Shown piece after piece: positions 46,140 to 56,246 of a stretch of DNA of 64,000 nucleotides. Position numbers and translations under genes: made by a program. The DNA comes from JBKEDC01 sp047975205. GTDB lineage: Bacteria > Bacteroidota > Bacteroidia > Bacteroidales > Prolixibacteraceae. The notes beneath the pieces were generated by a model. That model was not told the DNA's origin. It saw only the letters and a list, made by a program, of their open reading frames with translations, and made no database searches. The stretch covers positions 1-64,000 of the forward strand of contig JBKEDC010000024.1 in the NCBI GenBank assembly GCA_047975205.1, given 5' to 3'. Positions within the stretch are counted from its first letter, which is position 1; the number at the start of each line of letters is the position of its first letter.

Positions 46140-48248
46140 CTAGAAGAATTTAACTCGATGGTCTTCTATTTCTACCTTATCTTTCAATATGTCGAAAGAC
46201 TGGTAATTAACGCGGTATGCATAGCCTGCATTGAGTTGCGCCTGTTCAGCATAAACCGCCGGAGTCTCGGGTACTGCTGCTTTTGCTACCTTTGTATCCT
46301 TAAGTACATAAACTCCATTATTTCCGGTAATGGCTTTTGATGTAACTCCTTCAGACAGATTGGTAGCCGTGCCTAACACTGCAGGTTCAACACCCAATGA
46401 AGGAACCATGTACATCGAAAAGTTTACATTCTGAGCTGATTTTACAGAAGAACCTGCATTAGATGCTATCGCATTCAAATCGGAACCTGAAATCTTAGCT
46501 GACAATTGCACGGCTTTCTTCTCTTTAGCCACTTCTCTACGAATTAAAGGGGTAACTTCTGCCAAATCAGAATAACCTTTATCTTGAATGCCTGACAGAC
46601 GAGCTAAAACAAAGTTATCACCAAACTTGAAGATTGAAGTTCCCTCATAATCTGTTAGGAAATCATTCACATCTTCGGCGCTATAAGCTGCTTTGATTAA
46701 AGAACGAGAATCTTCTAAACCGGCTAGCGACGTTTGATCTTCAGCTAGAGATGCACGACGAGTATTCAAACCCAATTCTTTTACTTCTTTATTAAAGTCT
46801 TCAATATTTGCTTGAGTAGCTAATTTGCTTGCATTAGCATAAACAGCATCTTCGGTGTGTGCACTAGGTTCAATATTACGCACCAACTCTGCTAAGCGAA
46901 CCTGTTCAACAGCTTTCCCTTTAGCTAGAGGCTGTATAATATGCACTCCAAACTGGCTTGTAACAACATACACCTTATTAACATCGCCATTAAATGCAGC
47001 TTCTTCAAAAGGTTTAACCATTTGATTTCTTTTAAACCAACCTAAATTACCACCTTTTTCTGCAGAAGCTTTATCTTCTGAATATTTAGTTGCCAATTCA
47101 GCAAAAGACGCTTCCTTAGTTTCAATCAAGTTTTTCAAGCTATCGGCAAGTGCATTGGCTTTATCTAAGCTTCCTATTGTTTGAGGATTGATTAATATGT
47201 GACGTGCTTCTACGGAATCCGGAAGCATTCTTCGATCATCGATTTTAACTAAAGTGTATGTGCCTGCATTGTGCACCGGGCCATATACATCTCCAACCTT
47301 GGCTGTGAAAGCAAAGTGGCGAAGGCTGTCTTCCACGTCTTCTGCTTTAAGGTAATTACCGTCAAACGAAAGATCTGAATTAATATTCACAAACTGACGA
47401 TTATCAGCTGCTGTTGCAAACTCATCACGGATATCTTGAATCCAAGACAAGGTTTCTTTTTTATCGGCTTCCGTTGCTTTAATCGGTAATACAACGTATT
47501 GAATTGTACGTGCAGCATCACGTTTATATGCTTCTTTATGTGCATTGTAATATGTTTTAATATCTGCATTCGAAACAGAAACTGCACTATCAGCAACTAA
47601 ACCATAAGGTAATTGCACATAGTCAAAATCTACTATGGTATTCTTTTCTGTCAAGCTGTTCTTGGCTTCCAAAGAGGTTACATACAGACCTTTCCCCAGC
47701 AAAACATTATATTTATTTACTAAACGATCGCGCTTAATCTGAGTTTCCAAATATTTCCAATACTGGTACTGCTGTTGATTAACTTGACCATCGTTCAATG
47801 CCTTCAAAAAGTTGACAACCGCCGATTGGTTAAATTTTCCGGTTTGAGGATCTGTGAACATTTGTTTAATCGCAGGATGAAGATGCGAACCCTGCACCAT
47901 ATCAAACAACTCATCAGCGGTAACTGCCAAACCGATTTTTTCGCAGGCAGGTTCCAAAATCATGTTGTATTCGTAGTCTTTCCAAACTTCATCACGAACC
48001 TGAATCATTGTTTTTTCATCAAGCTGCATATTGCCGGTGCTCATTTTATGTACTTCCGACATTTCATCAACCTTTCTTTGGAAATCAACTATGTTAATTT
48101 TGTTACCGTTAATTTCACCCACGACTTGGGTATTACTTCCAAAAGCTCCTGAACGGAAAGCATCGCCTAATAGGAAAGCTGCCAAAGCAACAAAGATAAT
48201 ACCTACCAGCAGTCCTCCGTGATTTCTAATTTTTTGTAGAGTTGCCAT
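46140..48248 (-). CDS. ppiD: Periplasmic peptidyl-prolyl isomerase / chaperone, PpiD-SurA type
   Basis: The 702 residues start with one membrane anchor (GGLLVGIIFVALAAFLLGDAF). A SurA-N-like chaperone domain follows (about 40-230), then a parvulin domain (EARHILINPQTIG to LGWFKRNQMVKPFEEAAFNG, FGVHIIQPL; about 345-440) and a second degenerate parvulin-like region to the C-terminus. This is the PpiD plan: a membrane-anchored folding factor at the exit of the Sec channel. It is the last gene of a minus-strand run behind the CBS-domain protein. Confidence 0.9.
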   Translation of the reverse strand: MATLQKIRNHGGLLVGIIFVALAAFLLGDAFRSGAFGSNTQVVGEINGNKINIVDFQRKVDEMSEVHKMSTGNMQLDEKTMIQVRDEVWKDYEYNMILEPACEKIGLAVTADELFDMVQGSHLHPAIKQMFTDPQTGKFNQSAVVNFLKALNDGQVNQQQYQYWKYLETQIKRDRLVNKYNVLLGKGLYVTSLEAKNSLTEKNTIVDFDYVQLPYGLVADSAVSVSNADIKTYYNAHKEAYKRDAARTIQYVVLPIKATEADKKETLSWIQDIRDEFATAADNRQFVNINSDLSFDGNYLKAEDVEDSLRHFAFTAKVGDVYGPVHNAGTYTLVKIDDRRMLPDSVEARHILINPQTIGSLDKANALADSLKNLIETKEASFAELATKYSEDKASAEKGGNLGWFKRNQMVKPFEEAAFNGDVNKVYVVTSQFGVHIIQPLAKGKAVEQVRLAELVRNIEPSAHTEDAVYANASKLATQANIEDFNKEVKELGLNTRRASLAEDQTSLAGLEDSRSLIKAAYSAEDVNDFLTDYEGTSIFKFGDNFVLARLSGIQDKGYSDLAEVTPLIRREVAKEKKAVQLSAKISGSDLNAIASNAGSSVKSAQNVNFSMYMVPSLGVEPAVLGTATNLSEGVTSKAITGNNGVYVLKDTKVAKAAVPETPAVYAEQAQLNAGYAYRVNYQSFDILKDKVEIEDHRVKFF

Positions 48249-48344
48249 TAATTATTATAGATTATTATAGTTAGCAAAATATTTTCGGGTGACGAAGATA
48301 CAAAAAATATCTTCGTTTTCTTTAGAATCTGACAGAGTTTATTC

Positions 48345-49610
48345 TTAGCAGTCCTCAATTAACAATCGAACCAGCTCAATTCTATTCTCTGTAGCCTCTA
48401 AAATTATAAACTTATAGTTCTTAATTTGTATTTCTGTTTCCACTGTCGGAATGCTTTCATGATGAAAAAGAATAAATCCTGCCAAGGTTTCATAAGCTTC
48501 ATCTTGTGGAAAATCTAATTTGTATTTTTCTACAATATAGTCTAACTCAATACGAGCCGAAAAAATATATTCGGTTTCCGACACACATTCTTCCACAAAA
48601 TCATTGCTATCATGTTCGTCTTCAATTTCGCCGAATATCTCTTCTAAGATATCCTCAATTGTTACCATACCCGCTGTACCCCCAAACTCATCAACCACTA
48701 CGGCTATACTTTGATTTTGTTGTATAAATTTACTGAGCAAACGGCTGGCCGGCATACTTTCCGGAACAATCAAAATCTTCTTAATACTTTGCTTCAGTGA
48801 TTCCGGATGCGTAAATAAAACGGCATGATGAACATAACCGACGATATTGTCGATGTTGTCTTCATAAAAAAGGATACGAGAAAATCCACTTTTAATAAAT
48901 AATTCTTTTAGTTCTTCCAAAGAAGCTCCCACCTCAAGAGCCTCAATTTCTGTTCTGGGAACCATAGTTTCTCGAAGCTTTGTCTTTGAAAAGTCTAAAG
49001 CATTTCTAAACAACTTAATTTCATTTTCCAATTTATCATTGGTCATTTCCGATATCCCATCTTGCTCGTTTACAAAATGATCTAAATCTACCCGGCTGAA
49101 CACCGCTTTATCTGTTTCATCATCGCTTCCCTTAAATACAGTTTTCAGTAGGATATTGGAAAATCCCATCGTGATTTTCGTAATCGGAAAAAATAGGATA
49201 TAAAACAAATACAATGGAATAGCAAAGAAACTTAATGCCCCATTTGGGTTAATTCGAAAGATAGTCTTGGGCAGAAACTCAGCCGTAAACAGAATAATTA
49301 GTGTTGAAACAACTGTCTGCAACAAGAGCTGAATACTCGGATGTAAATTCAGGTGCATGAAGTAGGGTTCCAGTACATTGGCAAATGCGATACCATAAAC
49401 AACCAATGCAATATTATTACCAACCAACATTGTGGCTATAAACTGCCCCGGATGATTGGAGAAAACAGCTAATATTCGTGCAGCGAGAGAATCATTTTTT
49501 TTATCCAACTCCATGCGCATTTTGTTTGCCGATACGAAAGCGATTTCCATACCGGAAAAAAATGCCGAAAATAGCACCATCAATATAATAAGTATTAAAT
49601 CTGATCCCAT
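48345..49610 (-). CDS. CNNM/CorC-type membrane protein with CBS domains (hemolysin family, GldE-like)
   Basis: The 421 residues contain a four-helix CNNM membrane domain (about 1-190; FSAFFSGMEIAFVSANKMRME is the family start), two CBS domains (about 205-330; MVPRTEIEALEVGASLEEL), and a CorC/HlyC domain (IDEFGGTAGMVTIEDILEEIFGEIEDEHD precedes it). Relatives act in magnesium or cobalt transport; the Bacteroidota relatives include GldE. The protein starts 1 bp after the lptC stop. The physiological role here is not settled. Confidence 0.88.
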   Translation of the reverse strand: MGSDLILIILMVLFSAFFSGMEIAFVSANKMRMELDKKNDSLAARILAVFSNHPGQFIATMLVGNNIALVVYGIAFANVLEPYFMHLNLHPSIQLLLQTVVSTLIILFTAEFLPKTIFRINPNGALSFFAIPLYLFYILFFPITKITMGFSNILLKTVFKGSDDETDKAVFSRVDLDHFVNEQDGISEMTNDKLENEIKLFRNALDFSKTKLRETMVPRTEIEALEVGASLEELKELFIKSGFSRILFYEDNIDNIVGYVHHAVLFTHPESLKQSIKKILIVPESMPASRLLSKFIQQNQSIAVVVDEFGGTAGMVTIEDILEEIFGEIEDEHDSNDFVEECVSETEYIFSARIELDYIVEKYKLDFPQDEAYETLAGFILFHHESIPTVETEIQIKNYKFIILEATENRIELVRLLIEDC

Positions 49611-49611
49611 T

Positions 49612-50214
49612 TTATTGTTTATCCATTTCCAAGTATATAATCCCTGTCGGTTTTAATATTTCCCAATTTTCCATTGTTTGATCAGATTCAAAACCAATAC
49701 CGTTAATAATTTGATCGGCACGCACAATCTGAACCTGTTTTTCGGAATATATCCGTCCTTTTTTTTCATCCCAGAACAGCTCTTCCGTTTTTAAGGAATC
49801 GCCTTCTGCATTTATGGCCACTACATTATTTTTGGCAATCCATAGCGATTTTTTTTCTATGTGCCGGGCATAATCTGCCGTTAATTGCGATGAAACCTGC
49901 TCATCTTCATCTATCTTTTCCACATATATTCCCTTCGGAAATTCAAGATAATCTTCGAAGTTCAAGACTTCAGGAGCTTTCATGCGGAATCTCACTAAAG
50001 CAGAATCTGAGTATATCATGGTAAATGTATCTGCCGACATCGTGGGCTGAGTTTCATCAACGATATACTCACTGACCTCTTCTTTTTTGTTAGGAGAGCA
50101 TGAAAACAAAAACATTACAGTTCCTCCCAGAAGAACTGTAATGCTTAAATGTTTTATACGGCTTATATCTAAACTAGCGAACACGCACTTTTGTTGTTTT
50201 GTTAATCCATCCAC
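49612..50214 (-). CDS. lptC: LPS export protein LptC-like lipoprotein
   Basis: The protein is a lipoprotein (LGGTVMFLFSC) with the LptC-type beta-jellyroll of about 150 residues: FRMKAPEVLNFEDYLEFPKGI, LTADYARHIEKKSLWIAKNNVV and NGIGFESDQTMENWEI. LptC hands lipopolysaccharide from LptB2FG to the periplasmic bridge. The ATG at 50214 overlaps the upstream TPR gene by 41 bp; a GTG at 50184 is an equally good start and gives a more normal signal length. The lipidated form is common in Bacteroidota, unlike the membrane-anchored enterobacterial LptC. Confidence 0.82.
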   Translation of the reverse strand: MDGLTKQQKCVFASLDISRIKHLSITVLLGGTVMFLFSCSPNKKEEVSEYIVDETQPTMSADTFTMIYSDSALVRFRMKAPEVLNFEDYLEFPKGIYVEKIDEDEQVSSQLTADYARHIEKKSLWIAKNNVVAINAEGDSLKTEELFWDEKKGRIYSEKQVQIVRADQIINGIGFESDQTMENWEILKPTGIIYLEMDKQ

Positions 50215-51802
50215 CTACTTTGTATGATTGTCCGGTTTGTAAACCTTGGAAGAACATTGTTTCTTTATCCGGATAGTATGCGCTATACGTTGCTATCTTT
50301 TTATTAGCATCTTGAGCTACATCAGGTTCTACTTGTTTAGCTTTAGTGTAATAATCCACAGCTACCCAATATACTGTTGAGCGTTTGAATGCATCATCAC
50401 TATATGTTTTAGCACCTTGAGCACAAATGTCGCCCAACAAAACATAAGAACGACCTGATTTAGGATCATTAGCGATTGATTTTTCTGCTAATGATTTAGC
50501 TTGACTATATGCATGCTCTTTAGCGAAAGTGAATAAAGCTAACTCATAGTAGTATTTACCTAGCAGCTCTTTATCTGTTTCGTTTTCAATTGCTTTTTTA
50601 TAGTATTCTTTTGCTTGATCAACTTGGTCGCGTTTCACAAACAAACGAGCCATATTGAAAGCAGCTTCTGCCGACGGATTCATTTCATACATAGCCTCTG
50701 CAGCATTAGCATACAACTCGCTATCAGTACAGTTTTGACGATCTAATGCACGAAGCATTTTTTTCAAACCTTCCTCGTCACTTTTAAGTGCATCAAATTT
50801 TGGCTCATAATAAGCAAGTAGTGCTTCGCAATCGGCAGCTCCCGATGTTTGAAAAGCCTTATCTACCTCTTCTTTAGTAGCTAGCATTTGTTCGTTTTTA
50901 GCATCAATTGTCAGATTGTTATCTATGATTGTTGAAACTTTACCATAGTTTGCCACTACGTCTTCTTTAGACAATTCATTCGAACGGAATAAACTTTTTG
51001 TTACTCCCATATAGATAACCAAAACTGCTGGTTCTGTTTCTTCACCGTTAAGACCGATAGCTGTTTCTAATTTATCATAGGCTTTTTTCAAGAAAGCAGT
51101 TCGATCGGCATCTGACAATTCTTGATTCACATAGGCGTTAAAGTAATCAGTTGCTTCTCGCCCTCTAACAAATCCCTCTTTACCAAAGTTGTCAATACGT
51201 TTAGTATAGATTTGCGAAATCGTATCAACATAGGCATCAATAGTTTCCATGTTTGTTGATTTAGCCAATAGATTCTTATAGATATTCACCCCTTGAATAT
51301 ATACATTCAACGATGATTTCGGATAGCGATTATAAACCACTCGCCAGTGTTTTAATGCCGTAGCATAGTTTTGTTGTTTATACGCTTGTTCATACATGGT
51401 TAATTCTTCCATGTATTTTTCATCTTGAGCTGCAACCAATTCTTTTTGAGAACGATTATCAATTACATAACCTGCAGCACCTACTTCAGGAAGCGGGCTA
51501 CCGTCAAAACTAAATCGAAGAGGACTTTCTTCATTACCTTCCAAATTCTTTTTTACGGATTTACCGGTCACCAAATCGGTGAATTTGATATATTTACATT
51601 TCTCATCTAAAGTAATCGTGAAAGATCCTTCATGATTAGAATATGCTGAAGTTCCTTTTTGCGGTGCAACTTCAACCCCAGCCTTTGGAGCTCCGGCTTC
51701 ATAAACTTTACCTGAGATTTCTTTTTGAGCCATAGCTGTTATTGAACATGCTACAACCATCAACAAGGTTAATACATTTGTCTTTGAAAAAATAGACTTC
51801 AT
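50174..51802 (-). CDS. Secreted TPR protein with carboxypeptidase-regulatory-like domain
   Basis: The 542 residues comprise a signal peptide (MKSIFSKTNVLTLLMVVACSITAMA), a small carboxypeptidase-regulatory-like beta domain (ISGKVYEAGAPKAGVEVAP, about 28-100), then TPR repeats (about 135-500; AAFNMARLFVKRDQVDQAKEYYKKAIENE is a clear repeat). Orthologues in Bacteroidales sit upstream of lptC. Function unknown; a scaffolding or envelope-biogenesis role is inferred from neighbours. Confidence 0.82.
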   Translation of the reverse strand: MKSIFSKTNVLTLLMVVACSITAMAQKEISGKVYEAGAPKAGVEVAPQKGTSAYSNHEGSFTITLDEKCKYIKFTDLVTGKSVKKNLEGNEESPLRFSFDGSPLPEVGAAGYVIDNRSQKELVAAQDEKYMEELTMYEQAYKQQNYATALKHWRVVYNRYPKSSLNVYIQGVNIYKNLLAKSTNMETIDAYVDTISQIYTKRIDNFGKEGFVRGREATDYFNAYVNQELSDADRTAFLKKAYDKLETAIGLNGEETEPAVLVIYMGVTKSLFRSNELSKEDVVANYGKVSTIIDNNLTIDAKNEQMLATKEEVDKAFQTSGAADCEALLAYYEPKFDALKSDEEGLKKMLRALDRQNCTDSELYANAAEAMYEMNPSAEAAFNMARLFVKRDQVDQAKEYYKKAIENETDKELLGKYYYELALFTFAKEHAYSQAKSLAEKSIANDPKSGRSYVLLGDICAQGAKTYSDDAFKRSTVYWVAVDYYTKAKQVEPDVAQDANKKIATYSAYYPDKETMFFQGLQTGQSYKVGGWINKTTKVRVR

Positions 51803-51935
51803 TTTTAAAGTATTTCGGTTTTTATGCGTTTAATTCTCTATTTATTTGAGATTTTAGTCGAAAATCACTAGCAAATATAAGGGTATAGTTTTAAGCTTAC
51901 TAGTACTTCATAATAAAAAAGCATAATTCTAGGCA

Positions 51936-52664
51936 TCAATACCACCTCAAACTATTTGCAACCTCTTGAAGACCAATGAATATCAAATCTTTTTGTATTA
52001 TTAATTTTTTATCAATTATTTCCGATAGCAAGACGGCATCTCCTCCGGTAAGCACAACTTGCAAATTCGGACATTGCAACTCGGCCTTAATAATATACGA
52101 TTCGAGTTCATTGGCTACTCCTTGCTGAACACCTGCTCGAATGGCAGACTCTGTATTCCTGCCAATGGATTCAAAATCTCTTTCGGCTGACACCAGAGGT
52201 AATTTATCGGTATAATCATGCAAAGATTTAAATCGCAAACGGATACCCGGAGCTATATTACCACCGAGAAACTCGGCATCGGCACTCACAAAATCTATCG
52301 TAATAGCAGTGCCTGCGTCAATTACCAGCAAAGGAACATTGGGGAATAAGGTTATTGCCCCAACTGCAGCCAGCACCCTATCCATACCCAAGGTTTCGGG
52401 TTGCTCATATTGAATTTTCACGGGTAGAGGCAGATCATGCCGAACACATCGATAATTGAAATTAGCTGCCAAATATTCTTCTAAATGTTCTGACAGCTTG
52501 CGAACACTGCACATAACTACGGTATCAAATGCTTTCCCCTTAGCTTGCAACGAGGCTATAAAGCACTCATTAAAGATAACTGTAAATCCCCGGTCTACAA
52601 TTTTATTATCTTTGGTTAATACCCATTTGCACAAGGTGTTTCCTATATCTACCAGTAAATTCAT
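51936..52664 (-). CDS. coaX: Type III pantothenate kinase
   Basis: This is the first step of coenzyme A synthesis. The 242-residue ASKHA-fold kinase has NLLVDIGNTLCKWVL (phosphate 1), the middle block LGMDRVLAAVGA, LLVIDAGTAITIDFV (catalytic Asp region), LGGNIAPGIRLRFKSLH and VVLTGGDA. It overlaps the nadC stop by 4 bp (ATGA), so it is co-translated. Confidence 0.95.
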   Translation of the reverse strand: MNLLVDIGNTLCKWVLTKDNKIVDRGFTVIFNECFIASLQAKGKAFDTVVMCSVRKLSEHLEEYLAANFNYRCVRHDLPLPVKIQYEQPETLGMDRVLAAVGAITLFPNVPLLVIDAGTAITIDFVSADAEFLGGNIAPGIRLRFKSLHDYTDKLPLVSAERDFESIGRNTESAIRAGVQQGVANELESYIIKAELQCPNLQVVLTGGDAVLLSEIIDKKLIIQKDLIFIGLQEVANSLRWY

Positions 52665-53506
52665 TTCGCTATGCGTTGGCTAATATCAAGAGCCCTTACG
52701 GAATGAGTTAATGCTCCTACCGAAATATAATCAACACCGGTGGCAGCCACTCCCGGTAAACGCTCTAGACTCATATTACCCGATGCTTCCGTTTCTGCTC
52801 TTCCGGCAATTATACCTACAGCTTGATGCATAAGCTCATTATTCATATTATCAAGCATAATAATATCGGCACCGGCTTGCAGTGCTTCTTCCACCTGCTT
52901 TAAATTAGTTGTTTCCACTTCTATTTTGATATCTGTCGAAACTTTCGTTCTAATTTCATGCACAGCTTGTGTAATTCCTCCGGCAATATCAATATGATTA
53001 TCTTTAATCATCACCATATCATACAAACCAATGCGATGATTTTTAGCTCCTCCCAGCTTTACGGCATATTTATCAAGCAGTCGATATGCCGGCAGCGTTT
53101 TTCTTGTATCTAATATTTGTGTTGTTGTGTGCAGAATAGCATCAACATATTTCCGTGTTTCGGTGGCTATGCCCGATAACCGCTGTGCAAAATTTAAAGC
53201 AATACGCTCAGCTGACAGTAAAGCCCGATATGTAGCCTTAAATCGAACCACAATATCTCCTTTTTTCACTTGATCACCATCCTGCACCATCGGCTGCCAT
53301 TGCAAATTGGCATCAAGTTTTCGGAAAGCCATTTCGGCTATAGGCAATCCCACTATTACACCATCTTCCTTAGCTCTCCAAAAAGCACTTCGGTATTCCG
53401 TAACAGCTATCAAGTTATTTGTCGTAATATCTCCGGTTGCCAAATCTTCATCGAATGCCAAATCTAACAAGTGTATTGCTGATTGTAATGTTTCTTGATC
53501 CATCAT
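52661..53506 (-). CDS. nadC: Nicotinate-nucleotide pyrophosphorylase (quinolinate phosphoribosyltransferase)
   Basis: NadC converts quinolinate and PRPP to nicotinate mononucleotide. The 281 residues contain LDLAFDEDLATGDITTNNL, ERIALNFAQRLSGIATETRKYV, LDTRKTLPAYRLLDKYAVKLGG, and IMLDNMNN near the C-terminus. Residues for PRPP and quinolinate binding (RKT and the later EVETTN) are in place. It overlaps nadB by 4 bp and coaX by 4 bp. Confidence 0.96.
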   Translation of the reverse strand: MMDQETLQSAIHLLDLAFDEDLATGDITTNNLIAVTEYRSAFWRAKEDGVIVGLPIAEMAFRKLDANLQWQPMVQDGDQVKKGDIVVRFKATYRALLSAERIALNFAQRLSGIATETRKYVDAILHTTTQILDTRKTLPAYRLLDKYAVKLGGAKNHRIGLYDMVMIKDNHIDIAGGITQAVHEIRTKVSTDIKIEVETTNLKQVEEALQAGADIIMLDNMNNELMHQAVGIIAGRAETEASGNMSLERLPGVAATGVDYISVGALTHSVRALDISQRIAK

Positions 53507-55080
53507 TTTCGTAGTGGTATAAATTGTGTTTCTCTACCTTTCTCAAATACAATATGCTTTCTCCAGTTCGAATTTTCCTCTCGAAAATCTTCTCGGATAT
53601 GACCTCCTCTACTCTCTTCGCGAAGCAAAGCCGACTTTGTAATTAAAGCACTGACTTCGGCAATTTGCCGTACCTTAATAAAGTTATAATCCTGCAAGTC
53701 TGCTTTTTGAATGGCCACTTTAATCTTTTCTATTTGTTGTAAGGCAAATGTTAGTTGTTCCTTATTTCTTACGATACCCACACAACTAGACATGATTTTG
53801 GCCAATTCATTCTTATACTTTAAAAATTCTTTCTCGTTCTCAACATGGTTAGTAATCTGCTGCAAACCGATCAATCGAGTTTCTTTTTTCTGTCTTTCTC
53901 CAACTAAGTTTCCGGCTCGTTTACCAAAAACCAAACATTCTAAAAGAGAGTTGCTTGCCAAACGGTTAGCCCCCATAACACCTGTTGATGCTAACTCGCC
54001 GCAAGCAAATAATCCGGAAATATTTGTTTCTCCATTTAAATCGGTCTTCACCCCGCCCACCATATAATGAGCGGCCGGAGCAACGGGAAGCAAATCATTG
54101 GTCATATCGTAACCAAACTCTTTTAATTTCTGATAAATATTAGTGAATCTATTTCGTATTTTTTCTGCATCTAAGTGCTTCAAACTTAAATAAACATGCG
54201 AACTATTATTTTTATGCATTTGCTGATAGATAGCATATGCCACTACATCGCGAGGAGCCAATTCAGCTAAAGGGTGGATAGGCAACATGAATCGTTCTCC
54301 ATTTTCGTCAAGCAGCCAAGCTCCTTCTCCTCTAACGGCTTCGCTAATGAGAAAAGCATCTTGATCGGCCAGTGCTAAAGCCGATGGGTGAAACTGTTCA
54401 AATTCCAAATCTTCTACTTTCGCTCCGGCTGCATAAGCTAAAGCTACACCGTCGCCCGTTGCAGTGTGTGGATTAGTCGTTCGGGTAAATATGCGCGACA
54501 ATCCTCCGGTTGCCAAAATGGTTGATGCCGATTCTATACAGATATTTTCTCCGGATTCAAAACTTAAAGCTTGCACACCAACACAAACTTTATCTTCAAC
54601 TAATATTTGGGTTACGGCTGTATATTCAAAACTGGTAATATTTAGTTGCTGTTTTACTTGTTTCAACATAAATGAAGTAAGGTGTTTTCCGGTTGCATCG
54701 CCATCAGCATGCAGAATGCGCCTTTTGCTATGCCCTCCTTCTAAACCTAATGTTATTTCACCTTTCTCATTTTTATCGAACTGCATACCCAAATCTATTA
54801 CCTCGCGAATACGATGCATACCCTCTTGTACTAATATTTCTACGGCATCACGTTCACAGAGTCCTCGCCCGGCAACATGCGTATCATGTGCATGTGAATC
54901 CGGAGAATCATCAGCCGAATAAACTGCGGCTATCCCTCCCTGTGCGTAATAAGAATTACTAACATCGAGTTCTGATTTGGTAACTAGGGCTACCTTTCCA
55001 TGTTTAGCTGCATGGTAGGCCGCTGTTAATCCGGCCAGACCACTACCCACAACGATTGTGTCAAAAGAATATTTTAGCAT
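53503..55080 (-). CDS. nadB: L-aspartate oxidase
   Basis: This FAD enzyme makes iminoaspartate for NAD synthesis. The 525 residues have the FAD-binding GSGLAGLTAAYHAAKHGKVALVTK, YYAQGGIAAVYS, ILATGGLSRIFTRTTNP, EFEQFHPSAL, HYMVGGVKTDLNGETNISGLFACGE and GANRLASNSLLECLVFGKRAG, all as in NadB. The quinolinate synthase partner (nadA) is not in the window. It is the first gene of nadB-nadC-coaX. Confidence 0.96.
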   Translation of the reverse strand: MLKYSFDTIVVGSGLAGLTAAYHAAKHGKVALVTKSELDVSNSYYAQGGIAAVYSADDSPDSHAHDTHVAGRGLCERDAVEILVQEGMHRIREVIDLGMQFDKNEKGEITLGLEGGHSKRRILHADGDATGKHLTSFMLKQVKQQLNITSFEYTAVTQILVEDKVCVGVQALSFESGENICIESASTILATGGLSRIFTRTTNPHTATGDGVALAYAAGAKVEDLEFEQFHPSALALADQDAFLISEAVRGEGAWLLDENGERFMLPIHPLAELAPRDVVAYAIYQQMHKNNSSHVYLSLKHLDAEKIRNRFTNIYQKLKEFGYDMTNDLLPVAPAAHYMVGGVKTDLNGETNISGLFACGELASTGVMGANRLASNSLLECLVFGKRAGNLVGERQKKETRLIGLQQITNHVENEKEFLKYKNELAKIMSSCVGIVRNKEQLTFALQQIEKIKVAIQKADLQDYNFIKVRQIAEVSALITKSALLREESRGGHIREDFREENSNWRKHIVFEKGRETQFIPLRK

Positions 55081-55151
55081 TTCATTTTAGCGCAAATGCT
55101 CTTGGTTTGTTATACTTGCGTCCGACAAAGTTACGAAATAGCCATAAAAAA

Positions 55152-55173
55152 AACGACCTCTTTTAAGGTCGTT
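55152..55173 (-). terminator. Terminator after the HIT gene
   Basis: AACGACCT / AGGTCGTT with a short loop, followed on the minus strand by TTTTTTTATGG. It begins 4 bp beyond the HIT stop. Confidence 0.8.
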
Positions 55174-55177
55174 CTCA

Positions 55178-55576
55178 TTATAACGCGATTTGTTCTGCAA
55201 TTTTTTGAGCTATTTGCTCCATTTCTTCGGGTTCTAACTTCAATTTTTCTGAGAAATTCAATAAATCAGCCTCCGATTGCATCGGTATAAGGTGAATGTG
55301 TGCATGAGGCACCTCCATTCCTAACACTAACACACCTACTCGTTGGCAAGGAATGGCTTTCTTAATTCCTACTGCTACTTTTTTAGCAAAGTGTTGCAAA
55401 CGCAAATAATAGCCATCTTCCAAATCAAATAGATAGTCAATTTCTTTTTTAGGAATTACCAACACATGTCCCTTAGCCGTAGGAAACACATCAAGAAAAG
55501 CTAGAAAATCCCCGGTTTCAGCAACTTTATAAGCAGGAATTTCTCCTTTAACTATTTTAGTAAACACACTAGCCAT
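55178..55576 (-). CDS. HIT-family nucleotide-binding hydrolase
   Basis: The 132 residues contain the histidine triad PHAHIHLIPM near residue 100 and upstream VFTKIVKGEIPAYKVAET, FLDVFPTAKGHVLVIPKKEIDYLFDL. This is the standard Fhit/HinT layout, a nucleoside-phosphoramidate or dinucleotide hydrolase. 11 bp downstream of greA and probably co-transcribed with it. Confidence 0.93.
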   Translation of the reverse strand: MASVFTKIVKGEIPAYKVAETGDFLAFLDVFPTAKGHVLVIPKKEIDYLFDLEDGYYLRLQHFAKKVAVGIKKAIPCQRVGVLVLGMEVPHAHIHLIPMQSEADLLNFSEKLKLEPEEMEQIAQKIAEQIAL

Positions 55577-55587
55577 AGCTTATTTGT

Positions 55588-56061
55588 TTAAAGTGAAATG
55601 TCTAAAATTTCAAATTGCATAACTCCCGCAGGAACTTGCACTTCCACCACATCTCCCACTCTTTTCCCCACTAAAGCCTTAGCAATTGGTGTATCTATTG
55701 ATATTTTACCTTCTTTCAGGTTAGCCTCGTGTTCTGAAACAACAGTATAAACCATTGTTTTATTCATCTTAAGGTTTTTAATAGTTACCTTATTTAATAT
55801 CTGAACCGTTTCTGTGTCTATCTTCGATTCATCGATGATACGAACATTGGCTATCTTATCTCTTAGCACTGCTATTTTAGCTTCCAACATGCCTTGTGCA
55901 TCTTTGGCAGCATCATATTCTGCATTTTCTGAGATATCTCCTTTTTCAATAGCCTCGCCAATTTGTTTTGAAATTGCAGGGCGTTCTACATTAGTTAAGC
56001 GGTCAAGATCTGCCCGAAGCTTATCTAATCCTTGTTGTGTTACATATGTTATTTTCGACAT
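55588..56061 (-). CDS. greA: Transcription elongation factor GreA
   Basis: GreA rescues backtracked RNA polymerase. The 157 residues have an N-terminal coiled coil (YVTQQGLDKLRADLDRLTNVERPAIS), the conserved tip block EKGDISENAEYDAAKDAQG with the acidic catalytic residues, then the FKBP-like C-domain (VGKRVGDVVEVQVPAG). Complete. Confidence 0.96.
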   Translation of the reverse strand: MSKITYVTQQGLDKLRADLDRLTNVERPAISKQIGEAIEKGDISENAEYDAAKDAQGMLEAKIAVLRDKIANVRIIDESKIDTETVQILNKVTIKNLKMNKTMVYTVVSEHEANLKEGKISIDTPIAKALVGKRVGDVVEVQVPAGVMQFEILDISL

Positions 56062-56246
56062 GTTAAATGTTTTTTGATTAACGATAAGGTTAATTAAATC
56101 TCTTTAGTTGTTGTTCTATATCAATGTTAGGGTATAAATAAAAAAGAATTCCCCGCTAAAGGAACCCTTTTGATGAAGCAAAGCTAATTAAAAATTAGTT
56201 ATTCTGAAAATCCTTCTCTGAGACTTCCAAACGAAATGTCTCCGGT